From CAWKPF01 sp963851415 (GTDB lineage: Bacteria; Acidobacteriota; Thermoanaerobaculia; Multivoradales; Multivoraceae), in contig CAWKPF010000003.1 of assembly GCA_963851415.1 (NCBI GenBank), forward strand, positions 682,001 to 746,000: a stretch of DNA of 64,000 bases, written 5' to 3'. The notes under the pieces were generated by a model. It had not been told where the DNA came from, did not search any database, and saw nothing but the letters and a program-made list of their open reading frames with translations. The translations under genes and the position numbers were made by a program. Shown here piece by piece: positions 15,970 to 25,216 of this stretch (positions are counted from its first letter, which is position 1; the number at the start of each line of letters is the position of its first letter).

Positions 15970-17388
15970 ATGCGTACAGTTCGTTCTCCTCGAAACGCAC
16001 CCGCCGCCGCAATGCTGCTGGCTCTCGGTGCGCTCGGAGCCAGCCTGGTCTGGGCCGACGACACCATTCTGAAGGAGGTCCGCCCAGAGTACTGGGTCGA
16101 TGGCCCCGGGGCAGCCCAGCTCGGGGTGACCCGTAGCCGCCCCGACGTGGAGGTCGACTCCCAGGGGCGCACGATCCACGTCTACGAGATCGCCGAGGCT
16201 CCCGGAGGGGACAACCTCGACATCTTCGTGCGGCGCTTCGAGGCCGGCGACACCTCTCCTGGCGACCAGCAGATGGTCAACACGACCACCGACAGCAATC
16301 AGGGCTATCCGCGCGTCGCCGCACGGGCCGACGGAGCGTTCTTCGTGGTCTGGCAGAGTCTCGAGCTGGACACTGCCGATGCCGCTACGCAGAGCTGGGT
16401 TCGCGGACAGTTCTTCGGCGCCGACGGCAATCCCTCGGGGTCAGAGCAGTTGATCAGCGAGCTGTCGGCCGGAGCCTTCCCCTACGAGATCGGTGCTTCG
16501 GTGGCCGCTTTGGAGAACGGGACCTTCGTGGTCGTCTGGGAGAGCAAGAAGGGATTCGGCACCGACTCGCAGGACTGCACCGGCGGTGCCGTGGGATGCG
16601 GTACCTACAGCATTCAGGCGCACCGCGTCGGCATCGACGGCGTGCCGGTCGGGAGCCAGTTCCAGGTGAACGTCGATCCCAACAGCGCCCAGAGGGATCC
16701 TTCGGTGGCTCCGACCTCGAATGGCGGCTTCTTCGTGGTCTGGTACAGCCACAACAGTATCGGGACCGACAGCAGCGGAGAGTCCGTGCAGGGCCGCCGA
16801 TTCCACGCCAACGGTTCGCCCGACGGCGGGGAGTTCCAGGTCAACACCACGACCACGGGAGATCAGTGGCTCCCCGAGATGGCGATGAATGGCCTGGGTC
16901 AGCACCTGGTGGTCTACGTGTCACCGAACCTGGTCAACCAGGGGCGCTACAACATTCGCGGTCAGCTGCTCGATTCGGACGGTACCGCGTTGGGTGGTGA
17001 CTTCTTTCTCACGTCGGCCGAGCCGCTCTCGAGGCAGGACTTCCCCCGGGTCGCAGGCGGGCTCGACTTCTTCGTCGCCGTGTGGGAGGTCGCTGAGGGC
17101 GTCTCGTCGGACGCCGACGACACCGCGGTCAACGGTCGGATCGTGACCGGCCCGAGCGAGTTCGAGGGTGAGCAGTTCCAGGTCAACGTCTTCGAAACGG
17201 ACTTTCAAGAGAAGCCGGCGGTCGGTGGCAATCGTTTCGACGTCGTGGTCTCGTGGAGGACCCGAGATCACGATTTCGAGATTTCGAACGCCGATGCCAT
17301 CGTGGGGAGGGGATACCGCTTCTGCTCGTTCTTCTGCGACGACTTCGAGAGCGGCGATACCGATCGTTGGTCGTCGGTCACTCCGTAG
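15970..17388 (+). CDS. Secreted beta-repeat protein with C-terminal FESGDT tag
   Basis: A 472-residue protein with signal peptide (AAAMLLALGALGASLVWADD). It repeats a unit of about 60-70 residues that contains FFVVWQS, FVVVWESKKG, FFVVWYSHNS and FVAVWEV, each followed by a polar segment and a strand ending in FQVN. This suggests a beta-propeller or stacked beta-sheet surface protein. The last residues, CSFFCDDFESGDTDRWSSV, match a short C-terminal tag that I recall from many secreted proteins of Acidobacteriota and relatives; a sorting role is inference. It is divergent from the TPR kinase gene, and its 3' end overlaps the ECF sigma gene by 11 bases. Confidence 0.7.
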   Translation: MRTVRSPRNAPAAAMLLALGALGASLVWADDTILKEVRPEYWVDGPGAAQLGVTRSRPDVEVDSQGRTIHVYEIAEAPGGDNLDIFVRRFEAGDTSPGDQQMVNTTTDSNQGYPRVAARADGAFFVVWQSLELDTADAATQSWVRGQFFGADGNPSGSEQLISELSAGAFPYEIGASVAALENGTFVVVWESKKGFGTDSQDCTGGAVGCGTYSIQAHRVGIDGVPVGSQFQVNVDPNSAQRDPSVAPTSNGGFFVVWYSHNSIGTDSSGESVQGRRFHANGSPDGGEFQVNTTTTGDQWLPEMAMNGLGQHLVVYVSPNLVNQGRYNIRGQLLDSDGTALGGDFFLTSAEPLSRQDFPRVAGGLDFFVAVWEVAEGVSSDADDTAVNGRIVTGPSEFEGEQFQVNVFETDFQEKPAVGGNRFDVVVSWRTRDHDFEISNADAIVGRGYRFCSFFCDDFESGDTDRWSSVTP

Positions 17389-18007
17389 TCAGCTCCCGTC
17401 GAAGCCAGGCGGTGCACTTCAGCCAGTCGCGCTGCACGGTGCGCTCCGACACCCCGAGAGCCTTCGCGGTCTCGGGTTCGGTGAGGCCGGCGAAGAACCG
17501 ACACTCGAACACCCGGGTCAGTCGGGGATTGTTGCGGGTCATTCGCACGAGAGCCTGATCGATCGCGAGAAGGGTCTCCGCCTGCTCCTCGACGCCGATC
17601 TCGACCCGGTCGAGCGAGATCGGAGCGATGCCGCTGCCACGCTTGTGTGCGGTACGCCGCCGGACGTGGTCGACCAGGATCTGTCGCATCGCTCCCGCCG
17701 CGAGCGCATAGAAATGGTTGGCGTCGTTGGGCTCGACGCGGCCCTGGTCGACCAGTTTGAGATAGGCCTCGTGGACCAGGGCGGTGGTGTCGAGGGTGTT
17801 TCCCGGCCGCAGGCGAGCGAGCTGCTGGCGCGCGATCCGACGCAGGTCCTGGTAGACCATCGGAATCAGAGCGTCGAGCGCCTCTTCACTGCCGGCGCGA
17901 TGGGCGAGCAGGAGCTCGGTGATCTCGGAGATGAACGGGCACTTCCTACCGGTCGAGGCGATGGACAGAGGAGCGATCTGTGGTTGGCTGTTTGTGCTCT
18001 TTGCCAA
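17378..18007 (-). CDS. ECF-type RNA polymerase sigma factor (acidobacterial group)
   Basis: A 209-residue sigma-70 family protein. Region 2 is visible around MVYQDLRRIARQQLARLRPG and LVHEAYLKLVDQGRVEPNDA. Region 4 has a helix-turn-helix in LTEPETAKALGVSERTVQRD followed by WLKCTAWLRREL. The HFYALAAGAMRQILVDHVRR segment is typical of the ECF-like family that accompanies Ser/Thr kinases in Acidobacteriota and Planctomycetes (TIGR02999-like). No anti-sigma factor is adjacent, so control by the nearby kinase (13000-15816) through phosphorylation is possible but unproven. Confidence 0.88.
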   Translation of the reverse strand: MAKSTNSQPQIAPLSIASTGRKCPFISEITELLLAHRAGSEEALDALIPMVYQDLRRIARQQLARLRPGNTLDTTALVHEAYLKLVDQGRVEPNDANHFYALAAGAMRQILVDHVRRRTAHKRGSGIAPISLDRVEIGVEEQAETLLAIDQALVRMTRNNPRLTRVFECRFFAGLTEPETAKALGVSERTVQRDWLKCTAWLRRELTTE

Positions 18008-18116
18008 CTCTACAACGGTCGGGCGCCCAGGGAAGGCACCGGAACGGCCGTCCGGAACGGCCGCCCGGAGAAACCGCGCAGAGCCGAGTCGCTGGCTCGG
18101 TCCGGTCGACGAGAGT

Positions 18117-19280
18117 CTAGGCCTCGCGCAGCAGATCGGTGATCTTGCGCCGCGAGGCCGACAGCGCGGGCAACATGCCGCCGATCACCGCCGTCAGGGT
18201 GGCGAGTGCGATCCCGGTCGCGAGAATGGCCGGGGTGGTGCGCAGACCGAAGGTCACCTCGCTGAAGCTGAATTGATTCATGGTGCCGGCGGTGACGCCG
18301 TTCAGCGGCAGGCTGAGCAAGGCGCCGATTCCGCCCGCCAGGAGTCCCAGCACGATCGCCTCGACCAGGAACGCAGCCAGGATGGAACGACGGCGAAAGC
18401 CCAGGGCGCGCAGGGTACCGATTTCGCGGCCCCGGGCCGCCACCTGGGCGTACATCGTGTTGGCGGCGGCGAAGCAGGCGCCGAAGGCCATCAGGAAGGC
18501 CAGGGTGTGGCCCAGGAGACGAAACAGCTGGGTGCTCGATTCGGCCTGGCGCTCGAAGTACTCGGGCTCCGGCACCGCCTCGAGTCGAAGTCGCTGCTCG
18601 GCGTGGACCCGGTCGATCAGAGCGGGCACGTCCGAGGGGGAGGCGGCTTTCAAGCGGGTCGAGGAGAAGTAGTTGGAGCGCCGGTAGGAGTCGCCGAGGT
18701 CGCTCGCCGGACCCCAGATCTCGGACTCGTAGCTCGAGCCGTCGCTCGCGAAGACGCCCACGACGGTGAACTCGTTGCGGCCCAACTGGGTCCGGCTGCC
18801 CAGGGCGAGGCTCGGATAGCGGTCGGTCAGCTTGGCACCGACGATGATCTCTCCCTTGCCGGCCTCGAACCGACGCCCCTCGAGCAGCTCGATGCCGGGG
18901 CGTACGGCGAAGGCTCCGTCGCCGACGCCGCGGATCGAGACGTTGCTCTCGGTGCCGTCGCTGCGCTCGAGAATCTGCAGGTGGATGGTCTCTCCAGAGG
19001 CGAGGACCTCGCCATCGTCGCCGCGCGCGACGCCGGGCAGCGCCGCCAGGATGCGGTAGGTCTCCGTGGAGTAGCCGCTCTCCATCTCGCTGCGCGCGCC
19101 GTCGCGCAAGACCAGGACCGTGGAAGGGTCCCCGGCCTTGGCGAACGCCTGGCTCAATCCGCCGGCGAGTGCCAGCACTCCGATGTAGACCAGCACCACG
19201 AAACCGATCGAGAGCACCGTCATCGCGGTCGTGGTGGCTCGCTCGAAGAGGCTGCGTACGTTGTACTTGACCGGGATCAT
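18117..19280 (-). CDS. ABC transporter permease, FtsX/MacB type
   Basis: A 387-residue permease. ATG 19280 lies 1 base after the stop of the preceding permease (TGAGATG), with GGAGG 10 bases upstream. Topology is that of MacB/LolE permeases: one N-terminal membrane helix (TAMTVLSIGFVVLVYIGVLA), a periplasmic domain of about 200 residues, then three helices (LGHTLAFLMAFGACFAAANT, AFLVEAIVLGLLAGGIGALL, AILATGIALATLTAVIGGML). It is the last gene of the adaptor-ATPase-permease-permease operon. Two different permeases next to each other suggest a heterodimer rather than the MacB homodimer. Confidence 0.87.
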   Translation of the reverse strand: MIPVKYNVRSLFERATTTAMTVLSIGFVVLVYIGVLALAGGLSQAFAKAGDPSTVLVLRDGARSEMESGYSTETYRILAALPGVARGDDGEVLASGETIHLQILERSDGTESNVSIRGVGDGAFAVRPGIELLEGRRFEAGKGEIIVGAKLTDRYPSLALGSRTQLGRNEFTVVGVFASDGSSYESEIWGPASDLGDSYRRSNYFSSTRLKAASPSDVPALIDRVHAEQRLRLEAVPEPEYFERQAESSTQLFRLLGHTLAFLMAFGACFAAANTMYAQVAARGREIGTLRALGFRRRSILAAFLVEAIVLGLLAGGIGALLSLPLNGVTAGTMNQFSFSEVTFGLRTTPAILATGIALATLTAVIGGMLPALSASRRKITDLLREA

Positions 19281-19281
19281 C

Positions 19282-20433
19282 TCAGGCAACCCTCCGCAGG
19301 CCGTCCACGATCTTCATGCGCGACGCCGAGTAGGCGGGAACGGCGCCCGCCAGCAGTCCGAGCAGCAGACCGATGCCAATCGCTCCGGCCGTGCGCGCCG
19401 GGTTCATCGCCAGCTGGCTGAACACGAAGCCGAACTGCTGCAGAACCGGGTCGATGCCGCGTAGGGCCGCCCCCGCCAGCAGCACCCCGAGTACCGATCC
19501 GATCAGTCCGACCGCGACCGCTTCGAGCACCACCATCGCGACCACCTGACCCTTGCGAAAGCCGAGTGTGCGCAGCACCGCGACCTCGCGGGTGCGCTCC
19601 CGGGCCGCCATCGCCATGGTGTTCGCCGTGATCAAGAAGATCGACACGATCACGGCGAGGCCGATCGAGCCGAAGAGAAAGCGCACGTTGCCCAGCATCT
19701 GCACGAAGGAGAGACCGAAGGCCGCTTCGGTCTCGGTGCGCACCTGGCTGGACGAGTTCTCGAACATCTCGTCGGCGGCCTTGATGACCGACGCGACGTT
19801 GGCCGGGTCGTCGACCATCAGCCAGAAGTTGTTGACCTCTCCCGGATTGCCCAGGGCCTCCTGGACGTAGCGTCGATGAAAGTAGAGAACGCGCTCCTGG
19901 GAGCGGTTGTCGGGAACCTCGAAGATCCCCCGCAGGGTCAGCTCGACATCGACCGGGTAGATGTCCCCCTTGATCGTGATCACGTCTCCGAGGGACCAGC
20001 CCTGGGCCTCGGCGAGGCTGCGCCCCGCGAGGAACGAAGTGCGCTCCTTGCGAAAGGCCTCGTACTCCTGGTCGCTGATCTCGATCTCCGGAAAGACCTG
20101 CCTCAGCGTCTCGGGATCGCTGGCGAAGCGCGGGAAGAAATTCTCGGGACGCTGATCCTTGTAGGTCCCCTGGAACCAGTCCAGGGTCGTCACCGCCTCG
20201 ACGTGATCGAGGCTGGCCAGTCGCTGCCCGTACGCCTCGGGTAGCGAGAACGTCAGCGAGATGGCGTTGCGCGACACCAGACGCTTCGACTCGCTCGAGT
20301 CGCCGGGACTGGTCATGGCGATCAGCACGCTGTTGAGCAGGCTGAGGAGGAAGATCGCCAGGGCGACGCTCAGGATGGTCAGCACCGTACGGCGCTTGTT
20401 GCGCATGAGGTTGCGCCAGACGAGCTTGAGCAT
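19282..20433 (-). CDS. ABC transporter permease, FtsX/MacB type
   Basis: A 383-residue permease with the same four-helix layout: N-terminal helix after NLMRNKRRTVL (LTILSVALAIFLLSLLNSVL), a periplasmic domain at about 50-250, then FGSIGLAVIVSIFLITANTM, MVVLEAVAVGLIGSVLGVLL and GAIGIGLLLGLLAGAVPAYS. ARERTREVAVLRTLGFRKGQ is the conserved cytoplasmic loop of the family that contacts the ATPase. The ATG follows the ATPase stop directly (TAGATG). Its partner permease follows after 1 base, so stoichiometric expression is likely. Confidence 0.88.
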   Translation of the reverse strand: MLKLVWRNLMRNKRRTVLTILSVALAIFLLSLLNSVLIAMTSPGDSSESKRLVSRNAISLTFSLPEAYGQRLASLDHVEAVTTLDWFQGTYKDQRPENFFPRFASDPETLRQVFPEIEISDQEYEAFRKERTSFLAGRSLAEAQGWSLGDVITIKGDIYPVDVELTLRGIFEVPDNRSQERVLYFHRRYVQEALGNPGEVNNFWLMVDDPANVASVIKAADEMFENSSSQVRTETEAAFGLSFVQMLGNVRFLFGSIGLAVIVSIFLITANTMAMAARERTREVAVLRTLGFRKGQVVAMVVLEAVAVGLIGSVLGVLLAGAALRGIDPVLQQFGFVFSQLAMNPARTAGAIGIGLLLGLLAGAVPAYSASRMKIVDGLRRVA

Positions 20434-21150
20434 CTAGCCGGCCTCCTGCATCGAGCGCACACCGCCGGTGTCGTCGGTGACCAGGCGGCCCTTGTCGAGA
20501 CGGATGACCCGGCGGGCACGCCGTGCCGCTCGGGGGTCGTGGGTGACCATCATGATCGTCTTCTTGAAGTCCGTGTTGAGCTGTACGAGGAGATCCAGGA
20601 TCTCGCCGGCGCTTTCGGCGTCGAGGTCGCCAGTGGGCTCGTCGGCAAGCAGGAGGGTGGGGTCGGTCACGATGGCGCGAGCGATCGCGACGCGCTGCTC
20701 CTGGCCGCCGGAGAGTTGGCGCGGGTAGTGCGTCATCCGGTCGGCGAGGCCGACGACCCCCAGGGCGACCTCCACCTTCTTGCGCCGCTGGGCCTTGCTC
20801 AGCCGGGTGAGGGTCAGCGGCAGCTCGACGTTCTCGTAGGCGTTGAGCACCGGCACCAGGTTGTAGAACTGGAAGATGAAGCCGATGTGGCGTTGGCGCC
20901 AGCGAGCGAGCTGGCTTTCGCTGAGCCTGCCGGCGTCCTGGCCAGCCACGACGACCTTGCCCGAGGACGCCTGGTCGATGCCGGCGATGAGATTCAGCAG
21001 GGTGCTCTTGCCCGAGCCGGAGGGACCCATCAGAGCGACGAAGTCGCCTTCCTCCACTTCGAGGGTGACTCCGGAGAGCACCTTGATTTCGAACTTGTCT
21101 CGCTGATAGTTCTTGACCACATCCAACAAGCTGACCACGGCTTCACTCAT
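20434..21150 (-). CDS. ABC transporter ATP-binding protein, LolD/MacB type
   Basis: A 238-residue ATPase. ATG 21150 is preferred (AGGGAG about 10 bases upstream); an in-frame GTG at 21168 overlapping the adaptor stop is the alternative. Walker A is GPSGSGKST, the signature is LSGGQEQRVAIARA, Walker B is LLLADEPTGDLD, and the switch His is in MMVTHDPRAA. FQFYNLVPVLNAYENVELPL is typical of LolD/MacB ATPases, which power mechanotransmission across the periplasm instead of transport through the membrane. It couples to the two permeases and the adaptor of the same operon. Confidence 0.92.
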   Translation of the reverse strand: MSEAVVSLLDVVKNYQRDKFEIKVLSGVTLEVEEGDFVALMGPSGSGKSTLLNLIAGIDQASSGKVVVAGQDAGRLSESQLARWRQRHIGFIFQFYNLVPVLNAYENVELPLTLTRLSKAQRRKKVEVALGVVGLADRMTHYPRQLSGGQEQRVAIARAIVTDPTLLLADEPTGDLDAESAGEILDLLVQLNTDFKKTIMMVTHDPRAARRARRVIRLDKGRLVTDDTGGVRSMQEAG

Positions 21151-21164
21151 GACAGTCGTCTCCC

Positions 21165-22430
21165 TCACGAAGGCAATCGGATCTTCATTCCATCGGTCAG
21201 CTCGGGTGTCGGGGCGCGCACCAGCACGTCGCCACTGTTGACGCCGCTGACCACTTCCACCATTCCCGAGGCATCGGTGTTCTCGTCGTCCTCGGCGAGC
21301 TCGACGAGGGTCTTGGCCAGGGTGTCACCCTCGACCACATAGACGTAGGTCAGTCCACTCTGATGAAGCAGGGTCGAAGCCGGGACCAGGAGCTTGGGTG
21401 CCGCATCGAGCTGAGCCTGGTCCGTGCCCTGCTCGAGAAACGTGACCGTGCAGCTCATGTCCGGCACCAGTCGCTCGTCTCCGTCGTCGATCGTGACCTT
21501 GACCTCGACCACGGCTCGCTGGCGATCGCCCGTGGGGACGATCTGACGCAGCTTGCCGCGATACTGACGGTCGGGCACGGCGTCGACCTCGATACTCGCC
21601 GGCATCTCGAGTCGCAGTCGAGAGATGTAGGCCTCGTTGACGTCGGCCTCGACCTCGAGGGAGGACGGGTCCGCCAGGCGCACGATGGAGCCGGTGGATT
21701 GCTGGGTGGTGAAGCCTCCGGGGGCGACCATCTCGCCGACTTCGACGTTGCGCTCGATCACCACTCCATCGATCGGAGAGCGGATCACCGTGTACTCGAG
21801 GCGGGCTTCGATCGCTTCGATGTTGGCGCGGGCGGTGTCGACACTGGCGCGGGCGATGGCGAGCTGGGTCTCCGACGCGTCGAAGCTCGCCTGGGCGTTG
21901 ACGCCGGCCTCGACCAACCGGCGCTGTCGGCCCTCCTCGCGCTCGGCGTCGGCCTGTCGAGCTTCGGCCTCGGCGAGTGCGGCTTGCGCCTGGCGGAGGG
22001 TGGCGGCGAGGTCGTCGCTGTCGAGTACCGCGATCACGTCTCCTCGGCGCAGGCGGTCGCCCTCCTCGACCGGGAGCTCGACCACGCGGCCGATGATCTT
22101 GGCGCCGACCGCGGCGCGCGTACGAGCGTAGGTGTACCCGGTTGCGGTGAGTACCGTCTGGGCCTGGGTGGAGGTGACGCGCTGCACCGTGGCGGTTTCC
22201 ACCTGCGGCACGAGCCAGGGCAACGGGAGACGCGGCACCAGGAACACGGCCGCCGCGACCAGAGGGAGGAGCAGCAGGGCGATCAGTCCGCGTCGCTTGG
22301 GGGGCTCGCGGTGCTCGTCGTCGATGCGCAGCGCCGAGAGATCGTGGGTGGGCCTCGCGGACTCGTTGGCGGACTCGTGGGCGGAGTTCCCATTCCTCGA
22401 GGATCCTGCCTGGCGTGCGCTATCGGACAC
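21165..22430 (-). CDS. Periplasmic adaptor (membrane fusion protein), MacA-like
   Basis: A 421-residue adaptor. GTG 22430 is chosen because GGAG lies about 9 bases upstream and the earlier frame is not protein-like. A cytoplasmic N-terminus of about 47 residues precedes one membrane helix (GLIALLLLPLVAAAVFLV). Then come the lipoyl half-motifs (AKIIGRVVELPVEEGDRLRR and YTVIRSPIDGVVIERNVEVG) around an alpha-hairpin (about 120-200) and beta-barrel domains. Adaptors of this type link inner-membrane ABC permeases to an outer-membrane channel; no TolC-like gene is adjacent. A 12-bp tandem duplication (22357-22380) encodes the SAHESANESA part of the N-terminus. Confidence 0.87.
   Translation of the reverse strand: MSDSARQAGSSRNGNSAHESANESARPTHDLSALRIDDEHREPPKRRGLIALLLLPLVAAAVFLVPRLPLPWLVPQVETATVQRVTSTQAQTVLTATGYTYARTRAAVGAKIIGRVVELPVEEGDRLRRGDVIAVLDSDDLAATLRQAQAALAEAEARQADAEREEGRQRRLVEAGVNAQASFDASETQLAIARASVDTARANIEAIEARLEYTVIRSPIDGVVIERNVEVGEMVAPGGFTTQQSTGSIVRLADPSSLEVEADVNEAYISRLRLEMPASIEVDAVPDRQYRGKLRQIVPTGDRQRAVVEVKVTIDDGDERLVPDMSCTVTFLEQGTDQAQLDAAPKLLVPASTLLHQSGLTYVYVVEGDTLAKTLVELAEDDENTDASGMVEVVSGVNSGDVLVRAPTPELTDGMKIRLPS
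22357..22380. repeat. 12-bp tandem repeat near the adaptor gene start
   Basis: GCGGACTCGTTG (22357-22368) and GCGGACTCGTGG (22369-22380) are adjacent, 50-73 bases inside the adaptor coding region, and a partial third copy follows. Confidence 0.8.
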
Positions 22431-22693
22431 GTTCTCGGCTCCGGTCGTGACGTGGTCGGTGAGAGGCGATACTAGCGGCTGTCGATGGAGGATACGGAAC
22501 CACGAGCGCCACGTTGCGTGACACTTGTCACCAATGTAGGGATCGTTCAAGGATCGCCGGGCATGGATCTCGGCTTTTCGTTGGCCGGAGTGGCTTCGCC
22601 CGTCCATGGCTCCGATGACATGATCTTCGACTCACGCCAGTCGAGCGCCGCGCCGAGAGCTGAGGCCCGCGCTCCCAACGCAGGAGGAAAGGC

Positions 22694-23254
22694 ATGGCGA
22701 CACCGGAAGAAATGGCTCAGACGATGCTCGAGAATCTCGAGGAGAAGACCGGCAGGACGATCCTGGCCTGGAAGAAGCTCCTGGAGAAAGAGAAGTTCGA
22801 GAAGCACGGACAGATCGTCAAGTACCTCAAGTCCGAGCACGGGGTCACTCACGGGTTTGCCAATCTGATCGCTCACGAGACCCTTCTCACTGCCGCAGGG
22901 CACGCTTCGAGCGAGGACCTCGTCGCGGCTCAGTACGGCGGCGCCAAGGCAGGCCTCAAACCCATCTACGACAAGTTGATCCAAGCCATCGAGGAGTTCG
23001 GCGACGATGTCGAAGTGTCCCCGAAGAAGACCTCCGTCAGCCTGAGGCGCAAGAAACAGTTCGCACTGATCAAACCGGCAACCCGGACACGAATGGATAT
23101 CGGTATTCAGCTCAAGGGCGATCCTGCACAGGGTCGCCTGGTCGAATGCAAGTCCGCGAGCATGACCAGTCATCAGGTCAGCATCGAAGACCCGAAGGGG
23201 GTCGACAAGGAGCTGCTCGCCTGGCTGAAGGACGCCTATACCCGGGCGGGGTGA
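22694..23254 (+). CDS. DUF4287/DUF5655 protein
   Basis: A 186-residue protein starting at ATG 22694 after AGGAGG. The N-terminal 70 residues (TILAWKKLLEKEKFEKHGQI, then VKYLKSEHGVTHGFANLIAH) form DUF4287. The remainder (YDKLIQAIEEFGDDVEVSPK, then KTSVSLRRKKQFALIKPATR) is DUF5655. This fusion is widespread in bacteria and has no established function; DUF5655 alone resembles a domain found in some transport or nuclease-like proteins. It has no partner gene: divergent from the adaptor operon and convergent with polX. Confidence 0.8.
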   Translation: MATPEEMAQTMLENLEEKTGRTILAWKKLLEKEKFEKHGQIVKYLKSEHGVTHGFANLIAHETLLTAAGHASSEDLVAAQYGGAKAGLKPIYDKLIQAIEEFGDDVEVSPKKTSVSLRRKKQFALIKPATRTRMDIGIQLKGDPAQGRLVECKSASMTSHQVSIEDPKGVDKELLAWLKDAYTRAG

Positions 23255-23354
23255 CCTCGCTCGGTGCGACAGAGTCCTAGCGGGATCCCGTGCTCAGGTA
23301 GCACGGTCCCCAGCTAGCGCGTTTCCCGCCAAGCGCCGCAAGCGGCGCTGCTCG

Positions 23355-23413
23355 GAAGTCTTGGCCTCGCAAAACTTGATTTCTTTGGTAGAACTTCCCG
23401 AGGCCAAGACTTC
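23355..23413. repeat. 15-bp inverted repeat between convergent genes
   Basis: The arms GAAGTCTTGGCCTCG (23355-23369) and CGAGGCCAAGACTTC (23399-23413) are perfect complements around a 29-base loop. The right arm reaches the last base of the polX stop codon. Lacking a T-run and with a long loop, it is not a classical terminator but may stop transcription from both sides. Confidence 0.85.
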
Positions 23414-25194
23414 TAGCCCCGATCTCGCTCCAGCCAGCGGCGCAGGCGCTTCGGAGTCCAGCTGTTGATGCAACGCTCGCGCTCCAGTCCTCCCCGCCGC
23501 GCCGTGATCACGCCGTAGCGCAGGAAGTCGAAGTCCGAGTCGGCGTGGGCGTCGGTGTTGATCGAGATCAGGCACCCGCACTCCCGGGCAATGCGCACGT
23601 GGCGGTCACGAAGGTCGAGTCGATGCCAGTTGGCGTTGATCTCCAGGGCGGTCTCACATTCGGCGGCGGCCTCCGCCAGCTCCTCGATGCGCAGCGGCAG
23701 ACCTCTCCGGCGACCGACCATCCTGCCGGTGGGATGGCCGATGATGTCGACGGCTGGATGGCGGGCGGCTCGCACGAGTCGCTCGGTCGCCTTGGCCGCC
23801 GACTGGTTGAGGGATGCATGGGGCGAGGCCACCACGATGTCGAGCTGTTCGAGCAGATCGTCGGAATAGTCGAGGCTGCCGTCCACCAGGATGTCGACTT
23901 CCGCTCCCGCCAACAGCTCGATCTTCGCGTGGCGATCGTTGGCTTCTCGGATGGCCTCGATGTGGCGCAAGAGACGGTCGGGCGAGAGGCCATTGGCGAG
24001 GACCGAGCTCTGGCTGTGATCCGTGATGGCAAGGGCTGCGTAGCCGCGCGCCACGGCTCGTTCAGCCAACTGGTCGATCGACAGCTTTCCGTCGGAGGCC
24101 GTGGTGTGGGAGTGGAGCTCGCTGCACAGGTCCTCGAGCTCGATCAGCCGATCGGGGTCGATCTGCTCCAGCTCTTCGAGGCCCCAACTCTCCTCGCGAA
24201 GCTCGGGAGGAACGAAGGGCAGGCCGAGGCGCCGGTAGATGCCCTCTTCGGTCTTCGCGACCAGTGGCTTGACTCCGCGATCTTGCGGCCGTTCGTCTGT
24301 GCCCGGAAAGAGGCCGAACTCGTTGAGGTGCCGATCCTGGCGGATCGCACGCTGACGCAGCTGCACGTTGTGCTCCTTCGATCCGGTGAAGTAGAGCAGT
24401 GCGGATCCCCATGCCGAGGCGGGAACGATGCGCAGATCCGCCTGTAGTACCACTCCGACGGCCTCGATGCGAATCGAGGAGCGGCTCTCACCGCGCGCCA
24501 GCACCTGGCTGACGAAGGGAAGAGAGACAAAACATTCTCGTACAGCCTCGGGAGAACGGCAGGCCACCAGGATGTCGACGTCGCGGACCGTGTCACGGCC
24601 TCGGCGGGTGCTGCCGGCAAACGCGATCTCCTGCACCCCCTTCACCTTCCGCAGCTGGTCGGCCAGCAGCTCGGCGACCGGGCGGGCGACCCCCAGAGGA
24701 ATGCGTCCCTCGCTGCGAGCGGAGAAGGCGATCGCCTGCCGAATGTTCTCGAGGGTCTTGCTTCCCATGCGCGGCACTTCGAGCAGGGCGGGGTCGTCGA
24801 GACGGGCCTCGAGCTCCTCGATCGAGGTGATTCCGAGCTCGTGCCAGAGCGTTCCCACGGTCTTCGGCCCCAGACCGGGCAGCCGCAGTACTTCGAACAG
24901 GTCACGGGGGACCCGCTCGAGCAGCTTCTGGTGATCCTCGATCTCGCCCGTCTCCAGGTACTCGACGATCCGGCGTGCAGCTCCGGCTCCCAGGCCGGGA
25001 AGCGCCGCGAGGCGCTTCTCGGCAGTCGCCGGGTCCGCTGCCACGAGCTCGGCGACGTCGGATCCCAGATCGCGGAGCAGTCGAGCCACTCGCCGATAGG
25101 CGTTGGTTCGGAACGCGTTCGCCCCTTCGATCTCGAGGCCGTCCGCGAGCTGGTCGAAGAGGGTGGCCAGCTCGCGATTGTTGGTGGTGCTCAC
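23413..25194 (-). CDS. polX: DNA polymerase X family with PHP exonuclease domain
   Basis: A 593-residue protein with the full PolX layout: helix-hairpin-helix units (LAALPGLGAGAARRIVEYLE, VLRLPGLGPKTVGTLWHELG), the nucleotidyltransferase motif GSTRRGRDTVRDVDILV with its Asp pair at about 200, and a C-terminal PHP domain from about 345. PHP metal ligands are visible in ELHSHTTASDG, ITDHSQS, GAEVDIL, SPHA, IGHPTGR and INTDAHAD. The enzyme fills short gaps and carries 3'-5' exonuclease and AP-endonuclease activity in base excision repair. All the PHP motifs I looked for are present. A NUDIX hydrolase gene lies 22 bases upstream on the same strand, and a joint role in sanitising damaged nucleotides is plausible. 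Confidence 0.93.
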   Translation of the reverse strand: MSTTNNRELATLFDQLADGLEIEGANAFRTNAYRRVARLLRDLGSDVAELVAADPATAEKRLAALPGLGAGAARRIVEYLETGEIEDHQKLLERVPRDLFEVLRLPGLGPKTVGTLWHELGITSIEELEARLDDPALLEVPRMGSKTLENIRQAIAFSARSEGRIPLGVARPVAELLADQLRKVKGVQEIAFAGSTRRGRDTVRDVDILVACRSPEAVRECFVSLPFVSQVLARGESRSSIRIEAVGVVLQADLRIVPASAWGSALLYFTGSKEHNVQLRQRAIRQDRHLNEFGLFPGTDERPQDRGVKPLVAKTEEGIYRRLGLPFVPPELREESWGLEELEQIDPDRLIELEDLCSELHSHTTASDGKLSIDQLAERAVARGYAALAITDHSQSSVLANGLSPDRLLRHIEAIREANDRHAKIELLAGAEVDILVDGSLDYSDDLLEQLDIVVASPHASLNQSAAKATERLVRAARHPAVDIIGHPTGRMVGRRRGLPLRIEELAEAAAECETALEINANWHRLDLRDRHVRIARECGCLISINTDAHADSDFDFLRYGVITARRGGLERERCINSWTPKRLRRWLERDRG

Positions 25195-25216
25195 GTCTTC
25201 GCTTCGAGGAAGGTGG

